This document shows positions 28,671 through 40,460 of a stretch of 64,000 nucleotides of DNA, piece after piece. Within the stretch, counting starts at the first letter, position 1, and the number at the start of each line of letters is the position of its first letter. A program made the position numbers and the translations under genes. Below the pieces are notes generated by a model, which was not told the origin of the DNA, made no database searches, and saw nothing but the letters and a program-made list of their open reading frames with translations. Source of the DNA: Apus apus (Eukaryota > Chordata > Aves > Apodiformes > Apodidae); the NCBI RefSeq assembly GCF_020740795.1, contig NC_067299.1:7176001-7240000 (forward strand). The letters are read 5' to 3'.

Positions 28671-28681
28671 CAACGCACCAT
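28670..28681 (-). other. minimal uORF (MVR-stop) overlapping the alternative CUX1 start
   Basis: ATG GTG CGT TGA begins at 28681 in an excellent Kozak context (ACC ATG G). Its stop codon shares one base with the MLGRAAAPLE start codon, giving TGATG. Termination-coupled restart is known at such overlaps in other mRNAs; here it is inference. The reading frame is plain in the sequence. Confidence 0.65.
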
Positions 28682-28771
28682 GGTTCCGCCGGCTTGCGGG
28701 GCTGCTGCGGGGCTGCTCCCGCCGGGCACCGCCTCGGAGGGGGCCAGGGTGGGCAGCCGCCAGCTTTCGAG

Positions 28772-28896
28772 CCAATTTATTTAAACGGGAGGCACCGGAG
28801 GGTTTTTGAAGAGGCAGGGCAGCGCTTTTCCTGCACCAATCAACTGGGAGAAACACGCATGTTGCAATCCTATTCAGCGGCGGGAGCAGCACCAAT
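28772..28896 (+). promoter_or_regulatory. three CCAAT boxes upstream of the alternative CUX1 exon
   Basis: CCAAT occurs at 28772-28776, 28836-28840 and 28892-28896, all on +, spaced 64 and 56 bp. They lie 100-230 bp upstream of the MLGRAAAPLE start codon in a less GC-rich notch of the island, where a second promoter would be expected. NF-Y is the usual CCAAT activator; CUX1 was first described as CCAAT-displacement protein, so it is a possible competitor at these sites. Confidence 0.5.
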
Positions 28897-29287
28897 TCAT
28901 CGTTTGACAACCTCTCCTTCCCCCCCCCTCCCACCCACCCACCACAATGCCCTGGCCTTATCTATACCCCAGCAATTACATCAAATAGTGGATCTGCCAT
29001 TTCCTCAGGGCACGCACCCAAGGGGTGAAGGAAAGCTGGGTTCGCGAGGACTTTCCCTCGGCGGAAACAAGACTTCTCGGCTGTTATGAGCCAGCACAGT
29101 AAAAGCATCAATATTCCCCTCATCTGTCAGATCCTGGACAGCAGGAGAGGCTGGAGAAGCCGGTGAATTATGTAAGCCTGCCCTCCCGCCGCCGGGCCGT
29201 GCCCCCCGCCGGCCCCGCACCGACCCCCGCGGCCGCCCCCGCTGCCCCTGCCCTCCCGCACACCCCCTCCCCGGGCAAGGCAAGGCC

Positions 29288-29300
29288 GGGGGGGGGGGGG
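29288..29300 (+). repeat. poly-G run (13)
   Basis: An uninterrupted G-run lies within the CpG island between the two CUX1 first exons. The length may be inexact in an assembly. Confidence 0.8.
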
Positions 29301-29724
29301 TCTCTCCCCCTTCCCGCCTCGCGGGACCCCGCCGCGGCTCCATCCATCCATCCCCCCATCCCTCCCCTCACGTTCCCCCCGCACAACCCCCGGCCCGGCG
29401 CGGTGCCCAGGGGTGCTCGGCGGGAGGGCGGCGGGGCCGGAGCCCCCTTGCCCGAGGGGCCGGCACCCCGCGGGGAGGCGGCGGCCAAGGGTTTGGGGGG
29501 TGGGGGGGGATCGGCTGCCCGTCCGGGCGGCCCCACAGCGCCCCCAGCCCCCGCCGCTCCGCGCCTGCACGCCGAGCCCGGCCGGTTCCCTGCGCCCCCA
29601 CACAAAGTCCCAGCACTCGGGAAACTTTCCCCGGCTCGCGGGGAGAAAAAGCGGCCGGGGAAGCGGCGGCGGGAAAGGGCAGGATGCACAGGGGGGGAGG
29701 GAAGGGAACAGGACGGAGGGTAGC

Positions 29725-29753
29725 GGGGGGGGGTTAGGGGGGGTTAGGGGGGG
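29725..29753 (+). other. G-quadruplex-type tract G9-TTA-G7-TTA-G7
   Basis: Runs of 9, 7 and 7 G separated by TTA give ample G-triplets for intramolecular G4 folding with short loops. The G-rich strand is the template strand for CUX1. It resembles two vertebrate telomere units with extra G, but is too short and irregular to be called interstitial telomere. Confidence 0.7.
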
Positions 29754-29906
29754 AGAGGAGCGGCCGCCGACAGCCCCGCCGCCGCCCGCAGCCCCGCACG
29801 GCCCCGCACGGCTCCGGCTGCCGGGGGGGAACGGGAAGCGGGGAAGAGAGCAGCCCGGGACGGAGAGGGCGAAAGCGGCGACGGCCCCGGCAGCGCCGGC
29901 TCCGGC

Positions 29907-29914
29907 GCCATCTT
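29907..29914 (-). promoter_or_regulatory. second YY1-type core (AAGATGGC)
   Basis: The minus strand reads AAGATGGCGCC here, one base away from the full YY1 consensus. It lies about 330 bp downstream of the start-codon YY1 motif and directly beside the ATCRAT array. It also creates an ATG with a 56-codon GC-rich frame, for which no donor site is evident, so it is not called as a third first exon. Confidence 0.5.
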
Positions 29915-29920
29915 GGGCTG

Positions 29921-30560
<640 letters not shown>

Positions 30561-30616
30561 GACAGCGCGGGGGGACCTGGCTGTGCGGGGCGGGGACGGG
30601 GCGAGACTGGCGGCGT

Positions 30617-30793
30617 CAGGCAGTGCGGGGCGATGCGGGAGAGGAGGCGGGTTGGGTGGGGGGGGCAGTGCGGGGCGATGCGGGAGGGGGGGCAGTGCGG
30701 GAGTGGGCGGGCAGTGCGGGAGTGGGGGGGTCCGTGAGGGAAAGGGGGGGAGGGGGTGGGGAGGCAGTGCGGGGCAATGCGGGTTGGGTGGGG
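30617..30793. repeat. GC-rich minisatellite, core GGCAGTGCGGGGCGATGCGGG
   Basis: The core GCAGTGCGGGGCGATGCGGG occurs at about 30619 and 30666 and, with one change, at about 30764. Shorter GGCAGTGCGGGAG units lie between, and GGTTGGGTGGGG follows two of the copies. It is an imperfect higher-order tandem array at the upstream edge of the CUX1 promoter. Frames through it are open but repetitive and are not taken as coding. Confidence 0.75.
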
Positions 30794-32551
30794 AGCACTC
30801 TGCGCGGAGGCTCCCGCCGCTGCCCGCGGGTGCGGGACGCGGGGGTTAATGGCAGAGCATCGCGCGCGGCAAAGGGTTCCCCAAGAGGCCGGGCAGGTTG
30901 TTCGCCCTCTCGGGGAGCCCGCAGTCTAAAATTAGATTGAAGTGGAGAGAGTTTCGGGGAAACAACAATGAAAAAGTACATTCAAGGCAGCCTGATTCAC
31001 TGTGTCCGGGGCGGTGCGAATTCGTCTTTAAAAGGGATTTACTGAAATGTAGGCAGGCACTGGCTCCCGGGGCTAGTGCCGCTGACCACTGCCTCGGAGG
31101 GGGCTGCTGGTGTGAAGGTTGGAAAATCAGATCAGAGCTGCGCTCAGGATATCCATAGAAACGGAGATTAAAAGGATGAAATAACTTATTTTGTTCTAAA
31201 CAATAATGTTGCTATAAATACGAACATTTTCCTTGTTCCCTTCCTGAAAAGCACAGAACATTTTGCCAGGCTCATCTCTTAACAAAACAAACCAGTGTAC
31301 ACAAACAGTCTGCAAATAGGTTACCCCCCAAGAAAGCGTTTCTTATTTCCTTGCTGGGAAATGGGCAAAAACACGGTCTGTACTTATCCCCTTTGAAACC
31401 TCTGAGCTGCACGGTATTTTTCAAAATACAGCTAGTTCCCCTGTGTTACACTTCATCTGTAAAAGGAGAATTTATCTTCCTCTGGGTAAGTAAGTGATTG
31501 TAGATTTTTTATTTTTTTTTTCCCCTGAAATTGTATTTGATCATCAAGTGAATTTAGTGCTCACTCAAGTCAGTGCGTTGACTACATTGAAAATGGCTCT
31601 GTCTATCTTTTGAGAAGTTACAGCAGAGACAGCAGCAGAGCAATTGCTACAGATTATTTCCCAATCTGCTGCTGTCCTGGTTTGGAGGAGCACCATGATT
31701 TCAGCCTCCATTTCCACTTTTTGCTGAGGCTGCTGCTTACAAAGATACTAATTGCAATGGCGGGTTTTATGTTAATGGGTTCCACGTAATGGTCTGCCTG
31801 ACAACTACAGACCTTCAAATTGTAAGTTGGCTGTACTGGGAATAAAACTAATGGCATTTGGTTATGAAAATGTCAGGCCTCCACCTGGTGAACTAGGCTG
31901 GGGGCTTGATGAGATGGAAATCCAAGAGCCTCCATGCTGTGGCACATGCAGCTGGCGCAGGGCTGGACCCAGGGATGCTTTTCCAGAAGGAAACCCCTTT
32001 TCCTCCAGAAGTGCCACGCTTCTGGGAGGGAGGGAGGCTCTTTGCTGGGATGGTGACTGAGTGTCTGCAGCCAGAGTGGTGGAGGGGAGGTGTGGGGTGC
32101 CCTGCCAGGGTCCCCCCTGCTCCAGGGAGGCTCTGAGACTCCGCAGAGTCTGTGGGGACAGGGCTGCCTGAGCCTCCCCATTCTAACAACGTAACCGGTT
32201 TGGTAGCTTCAAAATAGGATTTTAATCCTGGGAAGCATCATTTCACATTCCAGTGATCTAATCAAAATCCTTTCCTCTAATCTCTCCATGGTCCCCCCTT
32301 TCTAGATGAAAGAGGCTGGAGTTCCTGTCTTCACCCTTTCTCCGCTGCCTCCCTGTTCTACCAGTCTGTTCTGTGTCCAGGCAACTGCAACGAGACATTT
32401 CAAAGACTCCTGCCGTGCCATGTAGATGTTTTCTCTTGTTAGTTTGGACTGCAGGTGTGTAAGCCTCAAGGATGAAGTATCATGGTGCTGTTTTAGGTTC
32501 GGGGCATACAGTCATAGTACAATAAATCACATAGTAATGCTCCGCTTTGAA

Positions 32552-32568
32552 CGCACACACACACACAG
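32552..32568. repeat. short (CA)n microsatellite
   Basis: About eight CA units in the CUX1 5' flank. Confidence 0.7.
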
Positions 32569-35500
32569 AGAAAGGAAAAGAAAAAAGCATCTGACCTGAA
32601 TCACTTTCTGGAAACACATCTGGTTAAAATCCAAAGTTTTAAATTGAGTAATATTTTAAAATACATTTGGTAGGTATTAAATTACAGTGTTATATCTGGT
32701 AATATTTATGATACTAATGTGTTAAGCAGAGGTTTATATCTGTCAAGAAATATGAATGATTGTCATATGGGGTAACAAATGTATCCTGATATAAATAATA
32801 TTTTATGATATTTCTAACATTATTGTGGTCTTTTTTTTGCAGGAGTTACATCTTGTCACATTATTGCCAATTTGAAATAAAAGCTCTGTGGCTAGATACC
32901 AAAGCTTTTAGCTGTATAATTTTGAATAACTATAAACAGCACGGCTGATTTTAGGAAGTACTGAGAAAGCTTAACTCTGCCAGAAGACAAACACTGAGCA
33001 CCTATAATTCCTATTGTCTTCCGTGCAGGATCAAGTCCCTTATTTGCCATTTTGTGTGGCAGCAAGCCCAAGGAAATCTTGCTTGACAGCTCTGTGTTTC
33101 TCAAAGTGCTGTATTTCTTCGGGCTGGATTCTGCAAAGATCCTGCAGGGTACAGAGCTCCTTGGAGCAAGCGATAATTTGCTTTGTGTTCCTGCTGAAAC
33201 CTACCTATGTAAGATGGAAGAAAGATCATGGAAAATTTGGTGCACCCTGGCAAGAAGATTTGTAAGAATGAAGTTTCCTTGGATTATTATTATGTGTTGA
33301 GTAATCAGGCTCGTCAATTCATTTGAGGAAGTTTTTCTTAAGGTTAGATTTGAGCTGTGTAAATGCTAACTTCTTTCAACGTGCACTAATAGAGTACTGA
33401 AGAAGTAGATACAGTGTATTTGAAGTTTAAATCTAAAATTATGGCAGTAACTAGTAACACTTCAGTAATTCTTGCATGCTGTATCCGAAATATTCATCTT
33501 GTACAGATTTCTTTTTCATTTTCTCCCAGGTACAGTCACGCAGACACTATTTTAGGAATTAGGCAAATACCTGATTAAAATTTGTTTCCTATTAATGTCA
33601 CCATGTCATAAAATGCCACTGATACAGATATTTAATTAACACATTGGCACACTGGGCTATCAGTGGCAATTGGTCTTCTTATGCTTCACATGTCATTGTC
33701 CAGAATACTGAAGAAAATGGGCCCTTATTCCAAGGGTCCCAAACTTGTCAGAAACAATTGATTTTCACAGCTGCTCCTCTGGGCAGCAGTCTGCATTCAT
33801 TAAGATATTTTGGAACATGAGTCCAATTTTAGTCACTAGACTTAGGCATCTATTTGCCCTACTGAATCTAGCTCATTTCCTTAGCCAGGACACTGGAAGA
33901 GGTACTGCTTCTCCCAGCAAGGCTGTAACTTTGAGTCTATTCTCTATGGATTCTTGTTTTTTTTCTTCTCTTTTTCACTTAATTTGACTCCCAAATGTCA
34001 ATCAGCCTCCATAAAAGAGTTCCTCTCAAGCCTTAGCTGTACTTCTGCCTGCTCCTTGTCCAGCCCATTCTCTCCTCACTTTCATGGCTCTCATCTTTAC
34101 ATTTCCTTCAACTGCTTCTTGTTCACAGCTGCCTGACTTCATGTGCCTGTGCCCTTTGAAAAGGAGTGCCTCAGTCCAACATCCCGTCCCTCTCTACTGT
34201 CAAAGTGTCATTCTGTTCACTCTTAAACTGGATTTGAGAGCAAAGCAAGCTGTGTTTCACCTATCCTTACTACACCATGCCATTGCATAGTGAGACTCCA
34301 TAGGGATGGCAGAGAATGGAGACAAATATAATTTATGTTGCTGGGAGATTTAGCCCAAATTAAGATCAAAACACATACGTCTTCCAAATTACTTCCCCAC
34401 CACCACCAAGTTATTGTCAGTGACTCCAATTCTGCTTGATTTATATCTGTTATAGTAGCCAGAGGTTTTGCAGCATATAAATTTCCAGGGGATTTGGCCA
34501 GTTATGTGGATACAATGATGTGTATAAGCTCAGGAAACCCCCTGAGCAGAAAATGGTTGGAAGCTGGGGGAGCAGCGGGATGAAGTATCCCCTGTGCCTG
34601 CCCACTCTTCTCTGGCTGTCTACCTACAGAGAGATAGGAGGCTCAGCTGGAGGGACCCTTGTTCTGAACCAACAGGGCCAGTCCCCTATTATTTGGTAAT
34701 TTCTGAAAGTTTTAGCACCAATTGTGTATAGATGGTGGCATACGTGACCTAAGCATGAAATCCAGTGACTCCTGCGTAGCCACAGATGCACCGTGGTAGG
34801 TGGAAAAGAAGAAAGCAATTCTCACAGAGGGCAAGGAAAACAGCCACAATTAAAAAGCAAAGTAAACTTGGGTGGTGTGGTGACTTGCTGTTTAACTGAA
34901 GATGTTTATAAGTATCCAGCATAACCCACAACAGATCTTCTTGAAGGATTTGTGGATTAACCCATACCAACAAAAACACGTGATGACATTGTAGCAGCGT
35001 GCTCTGCCATGAACAGGGGTTATTGAAGACCCTAAAATAATTAATATATTCCTCTGCCTAATGAATTGAGTCCCAGACTGAATATGTTTGCAATATTTCT
35101 GTCAAATAGTTGCTTTTCTTATGGCATAGTCTATCCAGGTGCATGGTCATGTTTTGACCAACATAAGTAATAACAATACCCATAGGCAATCAAGAGAATT
35201 AGAAAAGGACCTATCAGGTTATCCACTCCCTGTAGCTGACAGTGAATAGTTCCATACTGAATGTATTTAAGTGTATGCTTTGTACCAGTTCTAATCTGTG
35301 AGCACTGTACTTGCCTCACTGTCCTCGCCTCACTGTCCTGTCCCATGTGCAGGATGGTATCAGCTGTTTTGCTGCCACGTCCCTTCTTGGCTGGGCAGGG
35401 CTCAGGGTCCCTCTAGGACTCTTCTCTCTGACTTTGCTCTGTTGATTTGGGCATTTATCTTCTCTGTCCTTTAAAGGGGTTAGGACACAAGTTAGTAGGC

Positions 35501-35980
35501 TATATTCCCAGGCAAAATTCCCACCTTTTTTCTTACTTTGAACTTTTCCCTTTTTTTTTTACCTCTTATTTCTGTTAGGGGTTTGGCTTTTGTTTTTTTG
35601 CACATACTTTTTTGTGGTATTTAACTCTTGCTGTTCCTATCATGAATCTCCTCACCCACTTCCTAACTTCAGGTCCTTGTTCTTCAAATCTCTCCTTCCT
35701 TGCTCTGTCTGGCATCCTTTCTGGCTGTGCTTTCACCTCCCCTAATTCTGTCCCAGCCAGATATTTCTCCCAGTTTGTGCAGAAGCTCCAGGTCCAATAT
35801 TTCATCCATTACTTAAGACTAAGAAGCTGAAACCAGCATCATTAGTTTAAATATCTTTTTGTTTTCTGAACCTCAGCTGGGGTGATTATATTCTGCTTTC
35901 TTTGTGCAGCTTCCCCTGTGGCAGGAGAGCTGGTTTAGTGACTGTGGCTGGAGCTGCCTTCAGCTGCTGTCACAGGGCTG

Positions 35981-36042
35981 TTCGTGACATGGAACAATTC
36001 TCTGAATCTTCCCTCAGTTTCTCCATTCTGTAAAATACTTGT
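35981..36042 (+). mobile_element. MIR-type SINE 3' core fragment
   Basis: TTCTCTGAATCTTCCCTCAG followed by TTTCTCCATTCTGTAAAATA matches the MIR 3' core (tctctgtgcctcagtttcc, tcatctgtaaaatgg). It is short and diverged. Confidence 0.6.
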
Positions 36043-36200
36043 GGTCACTGGGAGATAAAGATCTCGTGGCGACTGTTGGACACTTGCATCTCGTGGGCTG
36101 CAGAGCAGGGAAACTGCAAGAAGAAGATGGAGGGAAATACATAAATAAAGCAGCTCCAAGGCTGCTCCCTCACCTACCCACTTCCCTTTCATTCACTTCC

Positions 36201-36720
36201 AGGCCTATAAAGCGGGTGAGTGCAAAGCTGACGCCGTCTTGGAGAGAAAAGAGAAGAAAAAGCTTTCTCATTCGCTTTCCAATCACAAACACTTCATGTG
36301 GGGAGGAGAGAAGGGAACATCCCTCTGCCCCCTTCCTGTAGCTGGGCTTTCTGCTCCCCTCCTCCTGGCCTGTCACCCCCCAGCACCCTTCGCTGTGGGT
36401 CCCCAGGGTGGCTCAGCCCCACGTTGGCAGAGCAGGTGCCAAGGGCAGAGGCATCCGTGCCTGGGCCCTGTTGCAACATGTCAGGATGGGAGAGGAGGAG
36501 GAGGAGGCAGACAGGAGTCCAGGGATGGAGAGACAGGTGTGTGTGGAGATGGGGAGATACCAACACCAACTGCCTCGCCTGCCTCCTCCACCCCTGGAAA
36601 ACCAAGCCCTGAGCGCAGGGCTGCAGTGCTTGCTGGGGCTGTCGGGGCCACGAGAAGGTTCCTTGCAATCTGTGGTGGTGAAGTTGTTTGAGGCGGTTTT
36701 TCTTCCAATAAATGGTGTGA
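36201..36720 (+). other. GC-richer, CpG-poor patch with TATA-like and AATAAA-like ends
   Basis: CCTATAAAG lies at about 36205 after a pyrimidine tract, and AATAAA lies at 36707-36712. Between them is a GC-rich stretch open in several frames on both strands; the longest + frame spans 36239-36691 but starts with TTG, its first ATG being about 20 codons in. The peptide is compositionally biased and not recognised. It is best treated as non-coding for now. Confidence 0.4.
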
Positions 36721-38196
36721 GGATTTCATTTTGGGAAGCACAGCTTTTCTTAGCAACACCACTGTGACTGACTGAGCACAACCGTAATTTTCTGGAAACC
36801 CAACTGTGTTCGGGGTTGTTGCATCTGAATGCTAGGGTAGGAGAAACAGTAATTCTGCATTAATGCAGAAAGGGAGAAAACAGACACGCTTAGAAGAAGC
36901 CCTAAGTTCACTCCAGGTGCCATATACTGGCAAAAGTGATGCTGCATCCCAGAAGGAACATTTTAATGTAGAGAACCTCCTTTTTGAAGAGTGTACCAGG
37001 TGCCTGTCACACACAAGTGAACCAAAGTGCTTGGGACAACATATCAACCCAGTATTTCTTTAATAACATGTATGAAACAAATATTTTTTTCCCTTGGCAT
37101 TGCATCATTTCCTCTTTGGTGTTTGGGTGGTGATGGATTATCCAACAGGAAAAAAAAAAAGCCCATATAATTTTGTATATCTAAACAGTATCTTCTCCTT
37201 TGGAAAAAGAGATCCACTCTTATTCTGGGTATGATTCTCCACTTATATGCTGGTCCTTGTTTGCATCTGCTTGGCATTATCTGGGATTGGGGCTTTAACT
37301 TGATGTGAATCCAAAGAAATTTTATGGGAATTGATGGGATCACTATGAATTTCCAGGGATGTAGGCTAGTGCAGACCATAGCCTATTAATCTCATTGTGT
37401 TCTTACTGTAAATAACAAGCTGGATTTGCCCCAACAAGAGTAAAACAAATTGAAAGCATTCATAAAGAGAAGGAAATGGGTTTAAGATGTAAGAATAATG
37501 TATTGGTGGGCTGTCTCCAAATCTCCAGTTTTTTAAAGTACCAAAGCACATAGGAAACTTCAGTTTAACATGTTCCTAAATGCCATGGTGCATGGAGCTG
37601 GCTGCTGAATCAGGGTCATATGCATAAGAACCTGCTTTGATGAAAGGATTTTATATTAAAAAAAATAATTAAAAACTGCAAGAAGGAGAAAAAGGTTCAA
37701 GGACAGCCTACCTGGAGGAAAGAAATATAATTTACTTATTTGAAATGTTTATAAAAGCAGTTTATCAACATGTATGAAAGAGTAATTTCTTACTTTTCAG
37801 GCTGCAACTGTCACACAGAAAAGAAACAATTGCTTATTTGTCTTTTTCAAGGATTTTTAGAGAATACATTGCAGTTCAGGTATTTATTTTGACCTGCTTT
37901 TTCCTCTTTAATAGCTTCTTGTTTCATTGGTTATTTCAGATTAGCCTTTTTTTGTGTGCTCTCCTTCATTTGTGATTGAAAGAAACATTTACCTGGTTTA
38001 TCCAAAAGTGGGCATTTATTTTAAATTTCATTTAAAAGCTTAGATTTTCTTTTCACATACAAGGGTTACCAAATGTTATCTGTAAACCTCACTTTCTATT
38101 TCCCTTACATCATCAGTATAAATCTGAAGTGACACAGAATGCCTGGAATTGCAATAACGCAGTGCAACAGAACTGACTATCAAGCTTCATATATAG

Positions 38197-38220
38197 ATTA
38201 GATTAATGCATAAATCTAAT
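38197..38220. repeat. 8-bp perfect inverted repeat around AATGCATA
   Basis: ATTAGATT and AATCTAAT flank an 8-bp centre AATGCATA. The block contains several TAAT/ATTA cores and an octamer-like ATGCATAA, so a homeodomain/POU site is possible. See the findings. Confidence 0.6.
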
Positions 38221-38893
38221 TTGATATTTTACATTACTGGGCTAATATTTTACAGATGTAATGCCAAGTTGTTAAGTAAATGAAAATCATGGAGAGTCCA
38301 ATTCTGAAAGGATTACTCAGGCAAAAAATCCCTGAAGTCAAAGGGAGTATTGCCTGAACGAAGTCTGCAAAATTAGAACTAGAGCCATATTCCCAAAACA
38401 GACAAGCAGATTTATCTTAGAGATCTGCCCATGAGTTGAATTCTTGTAACAATGAAAGATATATAGGGAAAATGAACAAGCAGGTAGCCTGAAATATAAG
38501 GAGAGACTGATAAGATCACACCAACCCTGAGCAAGCACTTGTGTGGTTGGTGATGTCAACAGGAGCCCAAGCTGCTTTAATAAACTTGTTCATAGTTGTC
38601 CTAATACTGTGTTTTATATACTGCAGTACATAGATCACACAAGAGTTTAACAAGAAGAGGATTCGTATTAAATTTGCACATAAAATACCTCCATGAAATA
38701 TGTGAAAAGCTTTTCTTTTTTATATGTTTCCAATAAAACATCGATCATAAAATTCTGCCCTCCTGCTTCTTTATATTCAGTTTCAGCTGTTGCTTTGTGC
38801 TCCAAGCTTGAATTCATGATACTTGGCAAATATCATCACGGGGCAGTTTTAATTGGTGAAGAAAGACCATTGCTCTGCTTGGTCACTCAGAGG

Positions 38894-38960
38894 GTATAAA
38901 TCAGGAGAAGCCCCACCAGAGTTGGTGAAATGTATCTGTGTAAGAGGCTGTTGGGCCAAA
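38894..38960 (+). repeat. old interspersed repeat fragment (family A)
   Basis: GGTATAAATCAGGAGAAGCCC and a following TTGGGCCAAATGATATAAA resemble a repeat common in sauropsid genomes whose core is a tgtaaatcaggagtaactcc segment ending in a ttggccc motif. Related pieces are at 44371-44425 (reverse) and 60427-60475. No family name is claimed. Confidence 0.4.
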
Positions 38961-39790
38961 TGATATAAAGGGTTGCAGCTCCTATGAAATAGGGATGATT
39001 TCTGCCCTTTATCATGAGTTTGCTCAGTGTTTTGCATTGTAAATTCCCCTGACTCCTCCTGCCAAACTCAGCTCCCTTCTTCACAGTTTCATACTCTGAG
39101 TGTGAACTGATACTGGTGGAAATCCAAGGGTAAAAAAGTGGTGAGTATAAAGCACAAATCTGTAGCCTGGATCTGAGAGGAACAGCTTGACCACAGAGGA
39201 AGCTATTTGCACAAAAAGTATTCAAACAGATACGCACGGTTTACATGTGTTTAGTAAATCTTGTCTGAAAACTAGAACCAGCTGTATAGTATATGGAGGC
39301 CCTGATCCCCAGCTCCTTCTGAGCCACGTTTGATACATTTGGACGATACATTTCAAGTCACTTTTTCCATCTTTTAATTTGGGGGCTGCTAGGGATTGAA
39401 ATCGGAGGAGCATGATTTCCACCTCAGTCTGTAGTGGTTGTCAGCATCCTCAGGTAGCTGTTCACAGCTTTCCTGCTGCTGGAGACATTCCCACCACAGC
39501 CCCTTTCCTCCTTGCCTCCATCTCCAGCCAGAAGTGTGGTGCAGAACTCCTGTGATAGCTCAGGGGTGTGACAAGAGCCTTACACACCGTTCCGGTCTTC
39601 TCATGCATTAGGGCAACAAGCAGGGATGAGCTGGAGCCTTAAAGCACAACCACCCCACAGCCTGTGCCCTCTGTGCCCACAGCGACATCGACGGAGCCGC
39701 TCTCGGTTCACCCCAAAACGAGAGGAGAACCAGGCCTGAAAGCTGAATTTGCATGCGAGATGAGGAAAGCTGTAGATGCAAGCAAGATCT

Positions 39791-39865
39791 TTATTCTTTC
39801 TTTCTTCTTCTCCTTCGTCTTCTTTTTTTCTTCTCTCCCTCTTCTTTGTGTGTGTGTGTGTGTGT
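39791..39865 (+). repeat. polypyrimidine tract followed by (TG)n
   Basis: A CTT/CTTT-rich pyrimidine tract at 39791-39845 runs directly into about ten TG units at 39846-39865. It is a compound microsatellite. Confidence 0.85.
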
Positions 39866-40389
39866 CTAACTACGCAACAAATCTTGTCGCTGAAATTTAC
39901 ATACTTCTTGATTCATGAAATTATGAGCAGCTGCTATTTTGCTACATTCTTAAATTGAAAAGGCAGCGAAGAAAAGAACAGACACATTAGGCAAACTCCA
40001 TCTGCCCCTCATGTCTATCACTTTCCTTCACTCTCTCCTTTGCCAAACGGGATACAATGGCATAATCAGATGTCTTGGTTTGCCTGGGAGAGTCCCCAAA
40101 TTTATATAGCTGTCATCTGAGACAGGATTTTTGTTTTTGAGACAACTTCTTAACATGGGCTCTTGTTCCCCCCTGAAACGTGTACACCTATTTTCAGAGG
40201 AAACCACAGAACACAAAAGATCTTCAGGAAGAAAATCACCTTCAAAGTGGCTTATAGGCTTTTAGAGGCTCCTGAAAGTCTTCAGACTTCTATTCTTAGG
40301 GATCTTAGGATCACTTCGATTTTAAAAGCTTGCCTGTTTTCATTCTTTTGCTTCCATCTTATTATTCTAACTAGAGAAGTGGAAAGATT

Positions 40390-40460
40390 TGGGGTGAGAG
40401 CATCAAATACAGGATTGAGATTAAGGACAGATGGGTTTTATTTCTAGCTTTTTCAACAAA
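40390..40460 (+). mobile_element. possible MIR-type SINE head
   Basis: GAGAGCATCAAATACAGGATTG followed later by GATGGGTTTTATTTCTAGCT has the order of MIR A-box-side sequence, the tgggttc B box and the ctggctct segment. It is weak; a repeat-library alignment would be needed to confirm it. Confidence 0.35.

Larger units (their letters stand above)
30891..36200. other. CUX1 5' flank, proximal
   Basis: The sequence becomes AT-rich again with no recognisable exon. A strong + strand donor (TCTGG/GTAAGTAAG) at 31486 is the only hint of a divergent transcript. The rest holds T-rich tracts, a short CA microsatellite and a MIR core near 36.0 kb. Confidence 0.6.

Noticed and set aside
29734..29746. Interstitial telomeric repeat (GGGTTAGGG-like)
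   Set aside because: Only two TTA spacers with expanded G-runs; too short and irregular, better described as a G-tract.
29744..29911. MAPEPALPG... frame starting in the second YY1 motif, considered as a third CUX1 first exon
   Set aside because: No good donor follows before the TAA stop, and no known CUX1 isoform starts this way.
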